This document shows positions 1-6,907 of a DNA stretch of 9,018 nt, in pieces. The stretch lies in assembly GCA_003529325.1 (NCBI GenBank), contig DPVW01000488.1:1-9018 (forward strand), in the 5' to 3' direction. Every line of letters starts with the position of its first letter. Position 1 is the first letter of the stretch. The notes under the pieces were generated by a model. That model searched no databases. It was given only the letters and a program-made list of their open reading frames with translations, and was not told the origin of the DNA. The stretch is from Candidatus Latescibacterota bacterium (GTDB lineage Bacteria > Latescibacterota > UBA2968 > UBA8231). Made by a program: the position numbers and the translations under genes.

Positions 1-641
1 CGCTTCTGCCGTTCACCAGCCGTCCCCACGGCTCGATTCCAGTCGACGGCATCCGGTTTGCCGAACAGCCAGCCTTGCCATTCGCTCCTCTGCTGCAATA
101 GCTGCCGCCAGGTGATCATATTGTTGTGGGGCGAATCGAACCCATCGATCCTGACACCTTCGTCCATCTCGTTCACGCGCGTGTCGTCGCCACTTTGACC
201 GAGTGCCCGAATCGCGGCGATCGCCTTGGCGCCGTATTCGAGACGAACCTGAGCCTCGTTGTCGGCGACTTTGCCGTCGATGGCGATCAGACCGCGATCA
301 TATGCGAGACCCGCCAGGGTGGCGACGTAACTTTTGGTGGCGCTGTACGTGAGATCGACGCGCTCCACATCCCCCCACTCAGCGATGATATAGCCCTGTT
401 TCAGCACGACACCGGCAGCGCTACCTCGATCCTTGAATCGACCAAGACGCGTCGCCCAGCGCTCAGCATCCTGGCCGACGTTCTGTTTTGACAGATCGGT
501 AGGCCAGTCGACTTCATTGTCGATGGCGAAACGCACCGCCGCCGCCAACCTGCTGGCATGCACATTCAGTTCTTGCGGATCGCGCCGCTCCCAGGGCTGG
601 TTAGGCGGCGGCAGATAGCTGTTCATTTCTTGAAGACTCAT
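1..641 (-). CDS. Serine hydrolase, class C beta-lactamase-like family (N-terminal part; runs off left edge)
   Basis: About 213 residues are visible and the frame stays open to base 1, so the C-terminal part lies outside. The catalytic Ser-x-x-Lys motif is visible as S-A-T-K at about residues 100-103, followed by a helix-like stretch ending in GLAYDRGLI. Upstream, AAGVVLKQGYIIAEWG fits the two beta strands before that motif, and the later ITWRQLLQQRSEWQG matches the usual 'ITxRxLLxxxSxWxG' stretch of this family. The Tyr-x-Asn motif would be outside. Members include class C enzymes, esterases and DD-peptidases, so the substrate is unknown. No signal peptide is obvious. The start at 641 is chosen because its ATG overlaps the stop of the amidohydrolase (ATGA), suggesting translational coupling; an in-frame ATG at 653 is an alternative, and neither has a convincing Shine-Dalgarno. 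The family call is firm, the function open. Confidence 0.85.
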   Translation of the reverse strand, partial: MSLQEMNSYLPPPNQPWERRDPQELNVHASRLAAAVRFAIDNEVDWPTDLSKQNVGQDAERWATRLGRFKDRGSAAGVVLKQGYIIAEWGDVERVDLTYSATKSYVATLAGLAYDRGLIAIDGKVADNEAQVRLEYGAKAIAAIRALGQSGDDTRVNEMDEGVRIDGFDSPHNNMITWRQLLQQRSEWQGWLFGKPDAVDWNRAVGTAGERQK

Positions 642-1462
642 CCCCAACGCCATAATTGCTGCGCCGTTCGTCCCAGGATCCACTCCCTCTCGATGTCGCT
701 CAGATCGATGGCCTCGGCAAATAAACCTAAAGTCTCAGGGTAGGACAGAGTGGCATTGTATTGGGGCGTCGGGAAGTTGCTCCCATAGATACACCGTTGC
801 GGCCCAAAGGCGTCGACGATTTGCCGCACCATCCAGTGCACGTCGTCGCAGGGGTACGGTTGTGAACTGGCGCCGCCGATGAAGGACAATTTCGCGTAGA
901 CATTCGAATAATCTGCCATACGCAGCACGGGCTCCACGCAGGGCTCGGGTGGGTACAGGTGCGTGGAGACGTAGCCGCAATGATCGAGTACGATTGGCAG
1001 CTCGGGAAACTGTCGAGCCCGGTTGGCAACAGCCCCGTATTCCTCCTGTGATGCGTTGACATCAAGGGTGATACCAAGCTCCGCCGCCCGTCGCCACAAC
1101 GGCGTCGTCGCAGACTGATCGAGAGGCTCCATATCGAGGATCCGCCCTTGAATCCGCAGTCCACAGACGCCGCGATCGACGAACCCGGTTAGTCTGTCGG
1201 GGCCGTCGGGATCGAAGGGATCGACCAACACGCCCACGGCGAGCCAGTCTCGATTCGCCGGCAGGATGTCGAGCACATAACTCATGTCCCACCGATACGG
1301 CCAGGGGGAGATCGTCAAAGCGCGATCCACACCAGCAGACGCCATCTGCTGCTGTAGAAGTTCTACCGATCCTTCCACCTCTGGTGTGTACGACGCCTCT
1401 GGGTCCACCGGATACCGCTCGACGTCCGGTGCGAACAGGTGCGTATGCGTGTCGATAATCAT
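638..1462 (-). CDS. Amidohydrolase-2 family TIM-barrel hydrolase (COG3618-like)
   Basis: 274 residues, a normal length for this family of metal-dependent TIM-barrel hydrolases, which includes sugar lactonases and 2-pyrone-4,6-dicarboxylate hydrolase. The first strand carries the His-x-His motif (H6, H8 in MIIDTHTHLF). LDHCG at 159-163 supplies the mid-barrel His, YAKLS at 189-193 fits strand six, and GSNFP at 227-231 is the strand-eight motif. In that last motif Asn stands where many relatives have Asp (GSDxP). I chose ATG at 1462: a good Shine-Dalgarno precedes it and HxH falls at the very N-terminus as usual. A TTG start at 1486 would add eight residues of no evident value. Its stop overlaps the start of the downstream serine hydrolase by ATGA, so the two probably form one unit. 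A lactonase or decarboxylase role on a sugar- or aromatic-derived acid is possible, but the substrate cannot be read. Confidence 0.88.
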   Translation of the reverse strand: MIIDTHTHLFAPDVERYPVDPEASYTPEVEGSVELLQQQMASAGVDRALTISPWPYRWDMSYVLDILPANRDWLAVGVLVDPFDPDGPDRLTGFVDRGVCGLRIQGRILDMEPLDQSATTPLWRRAAELGITLDVNASQEEYGAVANRARQFPELPIVLDHCGYVSTHLYPPEPCVEPVLRMADYSNVYAKLSFIGGASSQPYPCDDVHWMVRQIVDAFGPQRCIYGSNFPTPQYNATLSYPETLGLFAEAIDLSDIEREWILGRTAQQLWRWG

Positions 1463-1466
1463 GCTG

Positions 1467-1474
1467 TCCCTCTC
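1467..1474 (-). promoter_or_regulatory. Ribosome binding site for the amidohydrolase
   Basis: On the minus strand GAGAGGGA lies four bases before ATG 1462. It decides the start in favour of MIIDTHTH over the upstream TTG at 1486. The 77 bp gap 1463-1539, divergent to the broken gene on the plus strand, shows no convincing -35/-10 pair. Confidence 0.6.
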
Positions 1475-1539
1475 TTGCCACTCCAACGAGGATTGTTTTA
1501 CCTCGGTGCCATGAAAGATGATTCCGCCGCGCCGCGAAG

Positions 1540-1940
1540 ATGAGAGATCGGCTCATCATCTGCAACGACGACGGCATTCAGATGTTACATCACTCTGTGC
1601 CGGGGCGTGTCGAACAGTCGATTCGAGACTGGGTCGATTTTTTTCTTGCGCAGTGCCACATCGACATCTTCTCGCTCTGCACCGCCTTCCCCGACAAGAC
1701 CCATCACGAGACGACCGTCGGCGAACGCTACTTCAGCAACATGGACGTCGCCCCCTCACAGTCCCAGTTGCATAACAAACAGTCGTTGGATGAACTCGCT
1801 ACAGCACCGGCACCCCGAGGAAACAGCCCAGCACGAGAACGATCGTGGCATGTCGGAAGAGTTTGCGCATGAAGGGAGCGAACTCGAATCGACGAAGGAG
1901 AGGTGTGGAGATCGAGCGTGCGAAGGGCGTTACGGAGTAG
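1540..1940 (+). pseudogene. Remnant of a GH-like TIM-barrel protein, paralogue of the 484-residue gene
   Basis: About 87 residues from ATG 1540 read like the N-terminus of a GH-like TIM-barrel protein and parallel the start of the intact gene at 4464. Both begin MR(D/R), have a strand ending in Asn-Asp (ICNDDG versus YINDAR), then a His, an amphipathic helix, a strand around a single Asp (HIDIFSL versus NVDTLIY), VGERYF versus VGRRFG, and HNKQSLDE versus HNMQSLID. After about 1800 the frame turns to proline/arginine-rich noise. A neighbouring frame beginning at about 1803 then gives TIVACRKSLRMK, which may correspond to the intact protein's TVLIERAHDKDME, and stops at 1940. I read this as a frameshifted, truncated copy lacking over 70% of the gene. 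The paralogy of the first part is moderately supported; the frame-switch continuation is tentative. No Shine-Dalgarno is evident. Confidence 0.55.
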
Positions 1941-1976
1941 AATAATATCCTGAACTGCCCATCTACGACCCGAAAC

Positions 1977-2386
1977 ATGCTGCTCATCTTCGGCGGGCTG
2001 CCCGGCTGCGGCAAATCCACCCTTGGCACCCACCTGGCACCTGAACTGAGAGCCATGCACCTGCGCATCGACACGATCGAACAGGCCATGCTCCGCGGCC
2101 GGCCAACAGATCTCCGGACCTGAAGGTTATCTCGTCGCTTATGAAATCGCCGTCGACAATCGCACCCAGGGTCAGACCGTCATCGCCGATTCAGTCAACC
2201 CCATCGACATCACCCGTAGTGCCTGGCGCGACGTCGCCCGGCGCTCCGGTGTGCCGGCCCTAGGAACTCGAGATCATCTGCAGCGACCCGGATGAGCACC
2301 GGCGTCGAGTCGAAAGTCGCACCGCCGATATCGAAGCCAGCCTCCACGTTCTACGTACGCTCCTGGGACAAAAGGATCTCACATGA
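1977..2386 (+). pseudogene. Frameshifted P-loop kinase/ATPase (AAA_33-like, predicted small-molecule kinase)
   Basis: ATG 1977 opens MLLIFGGLPGCGKSTLG, a clear Walker A (GLPGCGKS), followed by LRIDTIEQAM typical of AAA_33/COG0645-like kinases. That frame stops at 2121-2123. From about 2104 the next frame continues the same family with GPEGYLVAYEIAVDN, TVIADSVNPIDITR and WRDVARRSGVPAL. At about 2260-2264 a second +1 shift is needed to reach LEIICSDPDEHRRRVESRT, which ends at TGA 2384-2386. The tail runs from RTADIE straight to SLHVLRTLL, so from memory of the family about 30-40 residues (the 'LPTW...DYEP' region) seem deleted. Two frameshifts plus a deletion argue for a dead gene rather than one sequencing error. 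Its final TGA overlaps the ATG of the 693-residue gene (ATGA), so it was once coupled to that operon. The family is clear; the substrate is unknown. Confidence 0.8.
2373..2376 (+). promoter_or_regulatory. Shine-Dalgarno AGGA for the 693-residue gene
   Basis: AGGA within AAAAGGA sits six bases before ATG 2383, inside the end of the broken kinase. It supports that start and shows that translation can begin independently although the upstream gene is disrupted. Confidence 0.65.
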
Positions 2387-4464
2387 CCAGCAGAACAATT
2401 CCAAGAATCACCGCCCGCAAGCCGGCAGCCTCTATGCCTGAATGGGCGATTCTCGAGCGATCTCTCATTGCGCTGATGAACACATCAGAGGACCTGCTCC
2501 TGGAACACTACCTGATGCCGAATGGCGAGATCTTCTGGCCGGATATCGAGGGTTTTGCCGGCTATGGTGGGGTAGACAACGCCTTCGAAGGCTTTCACCG
2601 ATGGCCGTTGTTCTATCTGCTCGGAGGTGACGATCGCTTCCTGGAGCTGGCGCAGAGGCAATACGACGTGCTCGTCGCGCAATTTTCCCGTTACAAAAAG
2701 AGTGGTTCGCAGCTTCCGGCGGGGCGCGACACGATGCTGGTACAGGAATACTTGCCGGACTTCGATTGGATGCACGCCGGCGAGGCGGCGATGTACTTCT
2801 ACTACCTCAATCTTGCGAATCCCACGAACGAGAAGAACAAGGAGCGCTCGATCCGGTTTGCGAGCTTCCTGACCAATGAAGACCCAACGATTCCCGCGTA
2901 CAACTACGATCCGGAACACAAGGTCTTCAAGACCCTCGCCATGGGCAGCAACGGTCCCGCGTACCACAGGTTTGGTGGGCCGCATTCCTATGGCACCTGG
3001 ATGGACAGCTACGGCCTCGCCTTCTATGACGTGCCGGGTGTGGTGACGATGATGGACTTGAAGGATCCCGAAAAGGCCAGGCGCTTCGGCGAGGTCTACT
3101 CCGCCCGCCTGCGCGACTGCGACACGGTAACCAACATGTTGTCCACCTCGATGGTGATGAACGCCTACCTGCATACCGGGCAGGAAAAATACAAGCAGTG
3201 GGTCCTCGATTATGTGGACGGCTGGCGCGAGCGCTATGCAGCCAACGATGGCATCATGCCTGACAACGCCGGGCCGAATGGCATTGTCGGCGAGACGATG
3301 GATGGCAAGTGGTATGGCGGGCACTATGGCTGGGCATTCCCCCACGGCTTCCATTTCATCGGAGACGCCATGGTCGTCGGCGGCGAGAATCAGCGTCTGC
3401 TGACGGGCGATCCAGGCAGACTGCAATGGGTGCGGGAACAGGTCGAGATGCTGCTTACGCACTCCATCGAAGACGAGCAGGGCCGACGGTTGGTACCGCA
3501 GAAGTACACCGATCCCGGTGCCGTGATCGAATTTGGCGGCAGCGACACAGAGCCGATGACGAGACCCGACCGCGTCACGACCTTCCCCAACTTCACCCGC
3601 AAGCAGCAGATCGACGGCTGGTACGAGTTTCAAACCTTGAATCCCATGCACATGACGCATGTCTATGCGGACAGCCTGGACCCGAATGACCTGGAGCTGA
3701 CCAAAGAGATCCGTGACAAGACCAACAACAACTGGGATCATGTCGACCGGAGCGGGGTCCACGGCAAGGACTATAGCGGTCGACATCACGCCTATCTGAA
3801 TTTCCTGGAAGGCGGGTATCCGAACTATCCCGCCGAGGCGCTGTTGCACAGCATCGCCCAGGTGTACGGGCGGTTGAGTAATCTGCGGGACGAGCTTGAG
3901 GTGGGGGAGAAAGGCTGGGGCTATCGTCCCGGCAGCGACAAGGCCTACGAGGAACTTGCGGAGGTCACCCGTCAGGTCAACGCCATGAAAGAAAAGCAGT
4001 GGAGTGAATCGGTGACGCACTCCTACTTCCAGACCTATATGATCGGCCGCAGCACGATCACGACGGAAGCCCTGATCCACCTGACCATGGGCGGACCCAT
4101 GCCGATCTACAACGGTGGTCTGCTGAAGGTCTCGATCCGTCACTTCGATGCGGACCGCAAACGTCCGGGTCTGCCGCCCGACGTCTCCGCCCTGGTGCGC
4201 GGCATCAGCGAACAGGGCATCGAACTGACGCTGGCCAACCTGCACCCCATAGAGAGTCGCACGGTGATCGTGCAGGCCGGTGCCTTCGGCGAACACCGCT
4301 TCAGCACGGCTTCATACACGGACGACCATGGCAACGCCACGACGACCGAACTGAACGACGAGCATGTGGAATTCGAACTGGGACCCGGCACCGTGTTCGA
4401 GGTGACGCTGGGTATGGAACGCTTCTGCAGGCAGCCCTCCTATCAACTCCCCTGGGATCGATAA
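2383..4464 (+). CDS. Unassigned 693-residue protein, possible alpha/alpha-toroid carbohydrate-active enzyme
   Basis: I do not recognise a named family. The first ~570 residues are helix-rich and full of Trp, Tyr, His and acidic residues, as in (alpha/alpha)-toroid glycosidases and lyases. Residues 46-82 hold the best candidate pocket: GEIFWPD, GYGGVDNAFEGFHRW and FYLLGG (D54, D65, H72, W74). Further conserved-looking stretches are FGGPHSYGTWMDSYG, GKWYGGHYGWAFPHGFHF, GWYEFQTLNPMHMTH (around W413) and HHAYLNFLEGGYPNYP (H468-P483). From about 575 to 693 the sequence alternates strands (ALVRGIS, IELTLANLHP, RTVIVQAG, VEFELGPGTVFEVTLG), suggesting a C-terminal beta-sandwich. There is no signal peptide or membrane segment, so it is probably cytoplasmic. 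The start is supported by AGGA and by overlap with the broken kinase. The downstream GH-like gene overlaps by one base, indicating a joint function. The fold is inference; the reaction is unknown. Confidence 0.8.
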   Translation: MTSRTIPRITARKPAASMPEWAILERSLIALMNTSEDLLLEHYLMPNGEIFWPDIEGFAGYGGVDNAFEGFHRWPLFYLLGGDDRFLELAQRQYDVLVAQFSRYKKSGSQLPAGRDTMLVQEYLPDFDWMHAGEAAMYFYYLNLANPTNEKNKERSIRFASFLTNEDPTIPAYNYDPEHKVFKTLAMGSNGPAYHRFGGPHSYGTWMDSYGLAFYDVPGVVTMMDLKDPEKARRFGEVYSARLRDCDTVTNMLSTSMVMNAYLHTGQEKYKQWVLDYVDGWRERYAANDGIMPDNAGPNGIVGETMDGKWYGGHYGWAFPHGFHFIGDAMVVGGENQRLLTGDPGRLQWVREQVEMLLTHSIEDEQGRRLVPQKYTDPGAVIEFGGSDTEPMTRPDRVTTFPNFTRKQQIDGWYEFQTLNPMHMTHVYADSLDPNDLELTKEIRDKTNNNWDHVDRSGVHGKDYSGRHHAYLNFLEGGYPNYPAEALLHSIAQVYGRLSNLRDELEVGEKGWGYRPGSDKAYEELAEVTRQVNAMKEKQWSESVTHSYFQTYMIGRSTITTEALIHLTMGGPMPIYNGGLLKVSIRHFDADRKRPGLPPDVSALVRGISEQGIELTLANLHPIESRTVIVQAGAFGEHRFSTASYTDDHGNATTTELNDEHVEFELGPGTVFEVTLGMERFCRQPSYQLPWDR

Positions 4465-5918
4465 TGCGACGCAAGAGAATCGGCTACATCAACGACGCCC
4501 GGCACTACTACCTGTTCGCCTTTGAGCCACCCATGGACCTGCGCGACGCCTGGCGACCGGTGGACGATGTCGCCGGCACCAACGTCGACACTCTGATCTA
4601 TATGGTCGAGCGCGGCGACGGGCTGTTCTACCCATCCAAAGTGGGCCGTCGCTTCGGCGAGGATCTGCAGCCTTTCGACATGACCGCCTACTACCGCGCC
4701 TGGCACAACATGCAGAGCCTCATCGACCGTGGTCTGGACCCGCTGACGGTGCTCATCGAGCGTGCCCACGACAAGGACATGGAGTTCATCGCCAGCCTGC
4801 GGATGACCAGCTACCTCGGGCTCGATGCATCACTCAAGGTGCCCGACGGCCGCGGCCTGGCGCACGAAGAGGTGCGCGATCACCAGTTCGCCGTCCTGCG
4901 CGAACTCGCCTGCGACTACCCCACCGATGGCGTCGAGCTGGACTTTGCCCTGGCCTCTGGTGGCGGGCCCCTGCCGTTGCGAGCAGAGGACGTCGCCGAG
5001 TACACCCCAGTGCTCACCGACTGGGTGCGCGACATCTCTGCCATGGTCCGCAGCCGCCCCGGCGCTGGCGGTACCGTCGGTGCCCGTATCTATCCGACGG
5101 AGGCGATCAATACGCGCATGGGCTACGACGTGCGCACCTGGCTCGACGAGGGCCTCGTCGATTACGTGGTACCGATGATGTACATCTACTTCAATCTCGA
5201 CGCCGACATGCCCATCGACTGGGTCGTCGAAGCCGCCCATGAGAACGACGTCTCCGTCTATGGCATGCTGCAACCGTACGTGAAGGACGAAGCCGTGGGC
5301 AGCCCGGAACGCATCTATCCGACGGCGGCGCAGATGCGCGCTGCTGCCGCCAACCTGTGGGACCGCGGCGTCGATGGCCTCTGTACCTGGTTCATGCGCT
5401 GGCCCCTGGGCGATACGGAACGTGCCATCCTCTCCGAGATCGGCGACGCCGATGCGCTGGTGGAGGCCGACAAATGCTACACGCTCAACGAACGCTCGAA
5501 GGAGGCCCAAGAGCTTGGCTACGAATTTCGTCTGCCGCTGGTCATCCCGCAGGCCGAGGCCGACAGGAGATACGCCATCCCCTTCCATATCGCCGACGAC
5601 GTGGACGGCGCCGGTGAACGGATTGGTCGCATCGTGCTCAGACTGGACGTAACCAACCTGCTCAGTGCGGACACGCTGACCGTCAATCTCAACGGCCAAT
5701 CCCTGGCGAGCGAACCGTTACTGCGTGGTTTCGAATGGCATGTTGCCCCCTATCAGGGGCAGTCGATGGAGTTCCTGCTGACGACGGTGCGCCCGCGCAA
5801 AGGCGCAAACGTGCTGGAGATCGCCCTGGAAAAACGCCCGCCGAACATGGTCGGGGGCATCACCATCCACAACGTCGAGATCCAGATCGAATACGGCGCC
5901 TACCCATCCAGATTGTAG
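4464..5918 (+). CDS. Glycoside-hydrolase-like TIM-barrel protein (GHL10/family-10-like) with C-terminal beta domain
   Basis: 484 residues. About 1-330 reads as a TIM barrel of the glycosyl-hydrolase-like type: strand one IGYIND (6-11), strand two VDTLIYMVE, strand three MEFIASLRM, strand four DGVELDFA with E158 and D160, then GARIYPT around R208, DYVVPMMYIYF ending near Y240-Y242, VYGMLQP, and a last strand DGLCTWFMRW. E158/D160 are the natural acid/base or nucleophile candidates, but no catalytic pair is proven. After a linker, about 350-484 is beta-rich (IVLRLDVTNLL, DTLTVNLNGQSL, NVLEIALEKRP, VEIQIEYG), resembling an accessory sandwich. There is no signal peptide. ATG 4464 shares its A with the preceding TAA (TAATG), and GGGA lies six bases upstream, so coupling to the 693-residue gene is likely. 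It may cleave, or merely bind, a glycan product. The fold is fairly sure, the activity is not. Confidence 0.82.
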   Translation: MRRKRIGYINDARHYYLFAFEPPMDLRDAWRPVDDVAGTNVDTLIYMVERGDGLFYPSKVGRRFGEDLQPFDMTAYYRAWHNMQSLIDRGLDPLTVLIERAHDKDMEFIASLRMTSYLGLDASLKVPDGRGLAHEEVRDHQFAVLRELACDYPTDGVELDFALASGGGPLPLRAEDVAEYTPVLTDWVRDISAMVRSRPGAGGTVGARIYPTEAINTRMGYDVRTWLDEGLVDYVVPMMYIYFNLDADMPIDWVVEAAHENDVSVYGMLQPYVKDEAVGSPERIYPTAAQMRAAAANLWDRGVDGLCTWFMRWPLGDTERAILSEIGDADALVEADKCYTLNERSKEAQELGYEFRLPLVIPQAEADRRYAIPFHIADDVDGAGERIGRIVLRLDVTNLLSADTLTVNLNGQSLASEPLLRGFEWHVAPYQGQSMEFLLTTVRPRKGANVLEIALEKRPPNMVGGITIHNVEIQIEYGAYPSRL

Positions 5919-5920
5919 GT

Positions 5921-5936
5921 GCCATCGACAGATGGC
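5921..5936. terminator. Small hairpin between convergent genes, possible weak bidirectional terminator
   Basis: GCCATC-GACA-GATGGC is a perfect six-base-pair stem with a four-base loop. It fills the 18 bp gap between the TAG at 5916-5918 (plus) and the TAA ending at 5937 (minus). Neither side has a real T-run, so it is not a strong intrinsic terminator; its exact placement is the main argument. Confidence 0.4.
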
Positions 5937-6791
5937 TTATGTCGCCAGGGCATCCTCGACGACGCGTTTCATCTTCGCCGTCTCCACCGCCATGTCCCAG
6001 CCGGCCTCGATGACATCTGGAGCGGCGACGAATTCCACTGTGACGACACCGTCGTAGCCGTCGGTCTTCAGCTTGCCCAGCAGGCGCCCGAAGTCGATGG
6101 CGCCATTGTCGGCATCCGGTTTGACCTCGAACTCCCCCTGTGCCGACTGCTTGACGTGGAAGTGCTTCGCGTAAGGGTGCATCGCCTCAATGTCGTCGGC
6201 GCCTAGACCGATCTGGACCTGGTGAGCGTAATCGATGGTGAGACCCACGCCGGGTACGGCCTCGGCAAGGCGAATCGCCTGCGCCGGCTCCACGGCGATC
6301 GACATGATGCACGGCTCGAAATTGAGCTGCAGGTCATGCTCGCCGGCGATGTCACGCATCCACGTATACTCCTGCACAGACATGTCGAAAGCCTGTTCGT
6401 AGCTCTGCCCGAGGTCCTCGTGCACGTTGCCCGGGAGCATCATGATGCTCTCGAAGCCCACCTTGCCACCGATGGCGGCAAACTTCTCGAACAACCCGCG
6501 GCTGCGCTTGCGTTCCTCCGGGTCCGGATGATTGATCGCCTGGCCGAAGTCGCAGATGAACAGCTCGGACACACCGATCCCCTTGTCATCAACGACACGA
6601 CGGATGCGCGCTGCCTCGTTGTCGACATCCTCCGGGTTCTCCACGACCTGCTGCGGCACGTACGCGGTGAAGGTGCTCCAGCCGCTCGCGCCCACGTCAG
6701 CCAGGTCAAAGCCAAGCTCCCGCAGGATGTCACAGGACGCATCCAGCGTCATGTCGCCAAATGCGAAGGTCGAACCTGCAATTCTGATCAT
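5937..6791 (-). CDS. Sugar phosphate isomerase/epimerase-like TIM barrel (AP_endonuc_2/xylose-isomerase-like)
   Basis: 284 residues, normal for this family. The expected divalent-metal ligands are all in place and in order: E159 in NFEP, D187 and H190 in TIDYAH, H212 in KHFHVKQ, and E253 in TVEF. The N-terminus MIRIAGSTFAFG is a usual first strand, and LGFDLADVG the usual second. Relatives interconvert ketoses or act on inositol-type or oxidised sugars (epimerases, isomerases, dehydratases); the specific substrate cannot be told. The start at 6791 has GGGAG seven bases upstream (6799-6803). No signal peptide, so cytoplasmic. It is convergent with the toroid/TIM-barrel pair and divergent from the MBL unit. 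Its presence supports a carbohydrate theme, though it is not in the same transcript as either neighbour. Confidence 0.88.
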   Translation of the reverse strand: MIRIAGSTFAFGDMTLDASCDILRELGFDLADVGASGWSTFTAYVPQQVVENPEDVDNEAARIRRVVDDKGIGVSELFICDFGQAINHPDPEERKRSRGLFEKFAAIGGKVGFESIMMLPGNVHEDLGQSYEQAFDMSVQEYTWMRDIAGEHDLQLNFEPCIMSIAVEPAQAIRLAEAVPGVGLTIDYAHQVQIGLGADDIEAMHPYAKHFHVKQSAQGEFEVKPDADNGAIDFGRLLGKLKTDGYDGVVTVEFVAAPDVIEAGWDMAVETAKMKRVVEDALAT

Positions 6792-6907
6792 GTGACTGCT
6801 CCCGGGTTGGTTGCGTCTGGGTAAGATGCCTCACGTAATACCGTCGCACCCGCTGCGGCAAGGCGGGCGTCGCTTTTGCCCCGTCGTCGCAGACTGCTTT
6901 GTATTTT
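6792..6907. promoter_or_regulatory. Divergent intergenic region between the isomerase and MBL genes
   Basis: This 116 bp gap must carry the promoters of both divergent genes. Minus side: GGGAG at 6799-6803 is a good ribosome binding site; farther up, TTGCCG and TATTAC are a poor -35/-10 pair with a short 15-base spacer. Plus side: the AT-rich stretch TTTGTATTTT directly abuts the MBL start and there is no Shine-Dalgarno, so a leaderless transcript is possible. No convincing operator palindrome was found. Confidence 0.4.

Noticed and set aside
126..491. A 121-residue open frame on the plus strand at the left end
   Set aside because: The minus strand across the same bases carries the serine hydrolase with an SATK motif, which explains the open frame.
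1103..1117. The 15-mer CGTCGTCGCAGACTG, which recurs at 6882-6896
   Set aside because: One copy lies inside the amidohydrolase gene and the other between genes, with no flanking similarity. In GC-rich DNA rich in CGTCG this is most simply chance.
1940..1976. An AT-rich patch (TAGAATAATAT) before the kinase remnant as a promoter -10
   Set aside because: No acceptable -35 at a proper distance and no ribosome site before ATG 1977, in a region that is already decaying.
1799..2089. Minus-strand open frame ending in a hydrophobic segment (MRKLFRHATIVLVLG...)
   Set aside because: The membrane-like segment is at the end of the frame, and the frame lies opposite the P-loop kinase remnant with its Walker A motif. 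It is most likely a shadow of the decayed region.
2485..4296. A 603-residue open frame on the minus strand opposite the 693-residue gene
   Set aside because: Its composition is that of an antisense shadow in high-GC DNA; no family motifs, ribosome site or operon fit, whereas the plus-strand frame has a Shine-Dalgarno and coherent protein features.
4830..5699. A 289-residue minus-strand frame opposite the GH-like gene
   Set aside because: No recognisable motifs; the plus-strand frame carries the barrel strands and the C-terminal beta domain.
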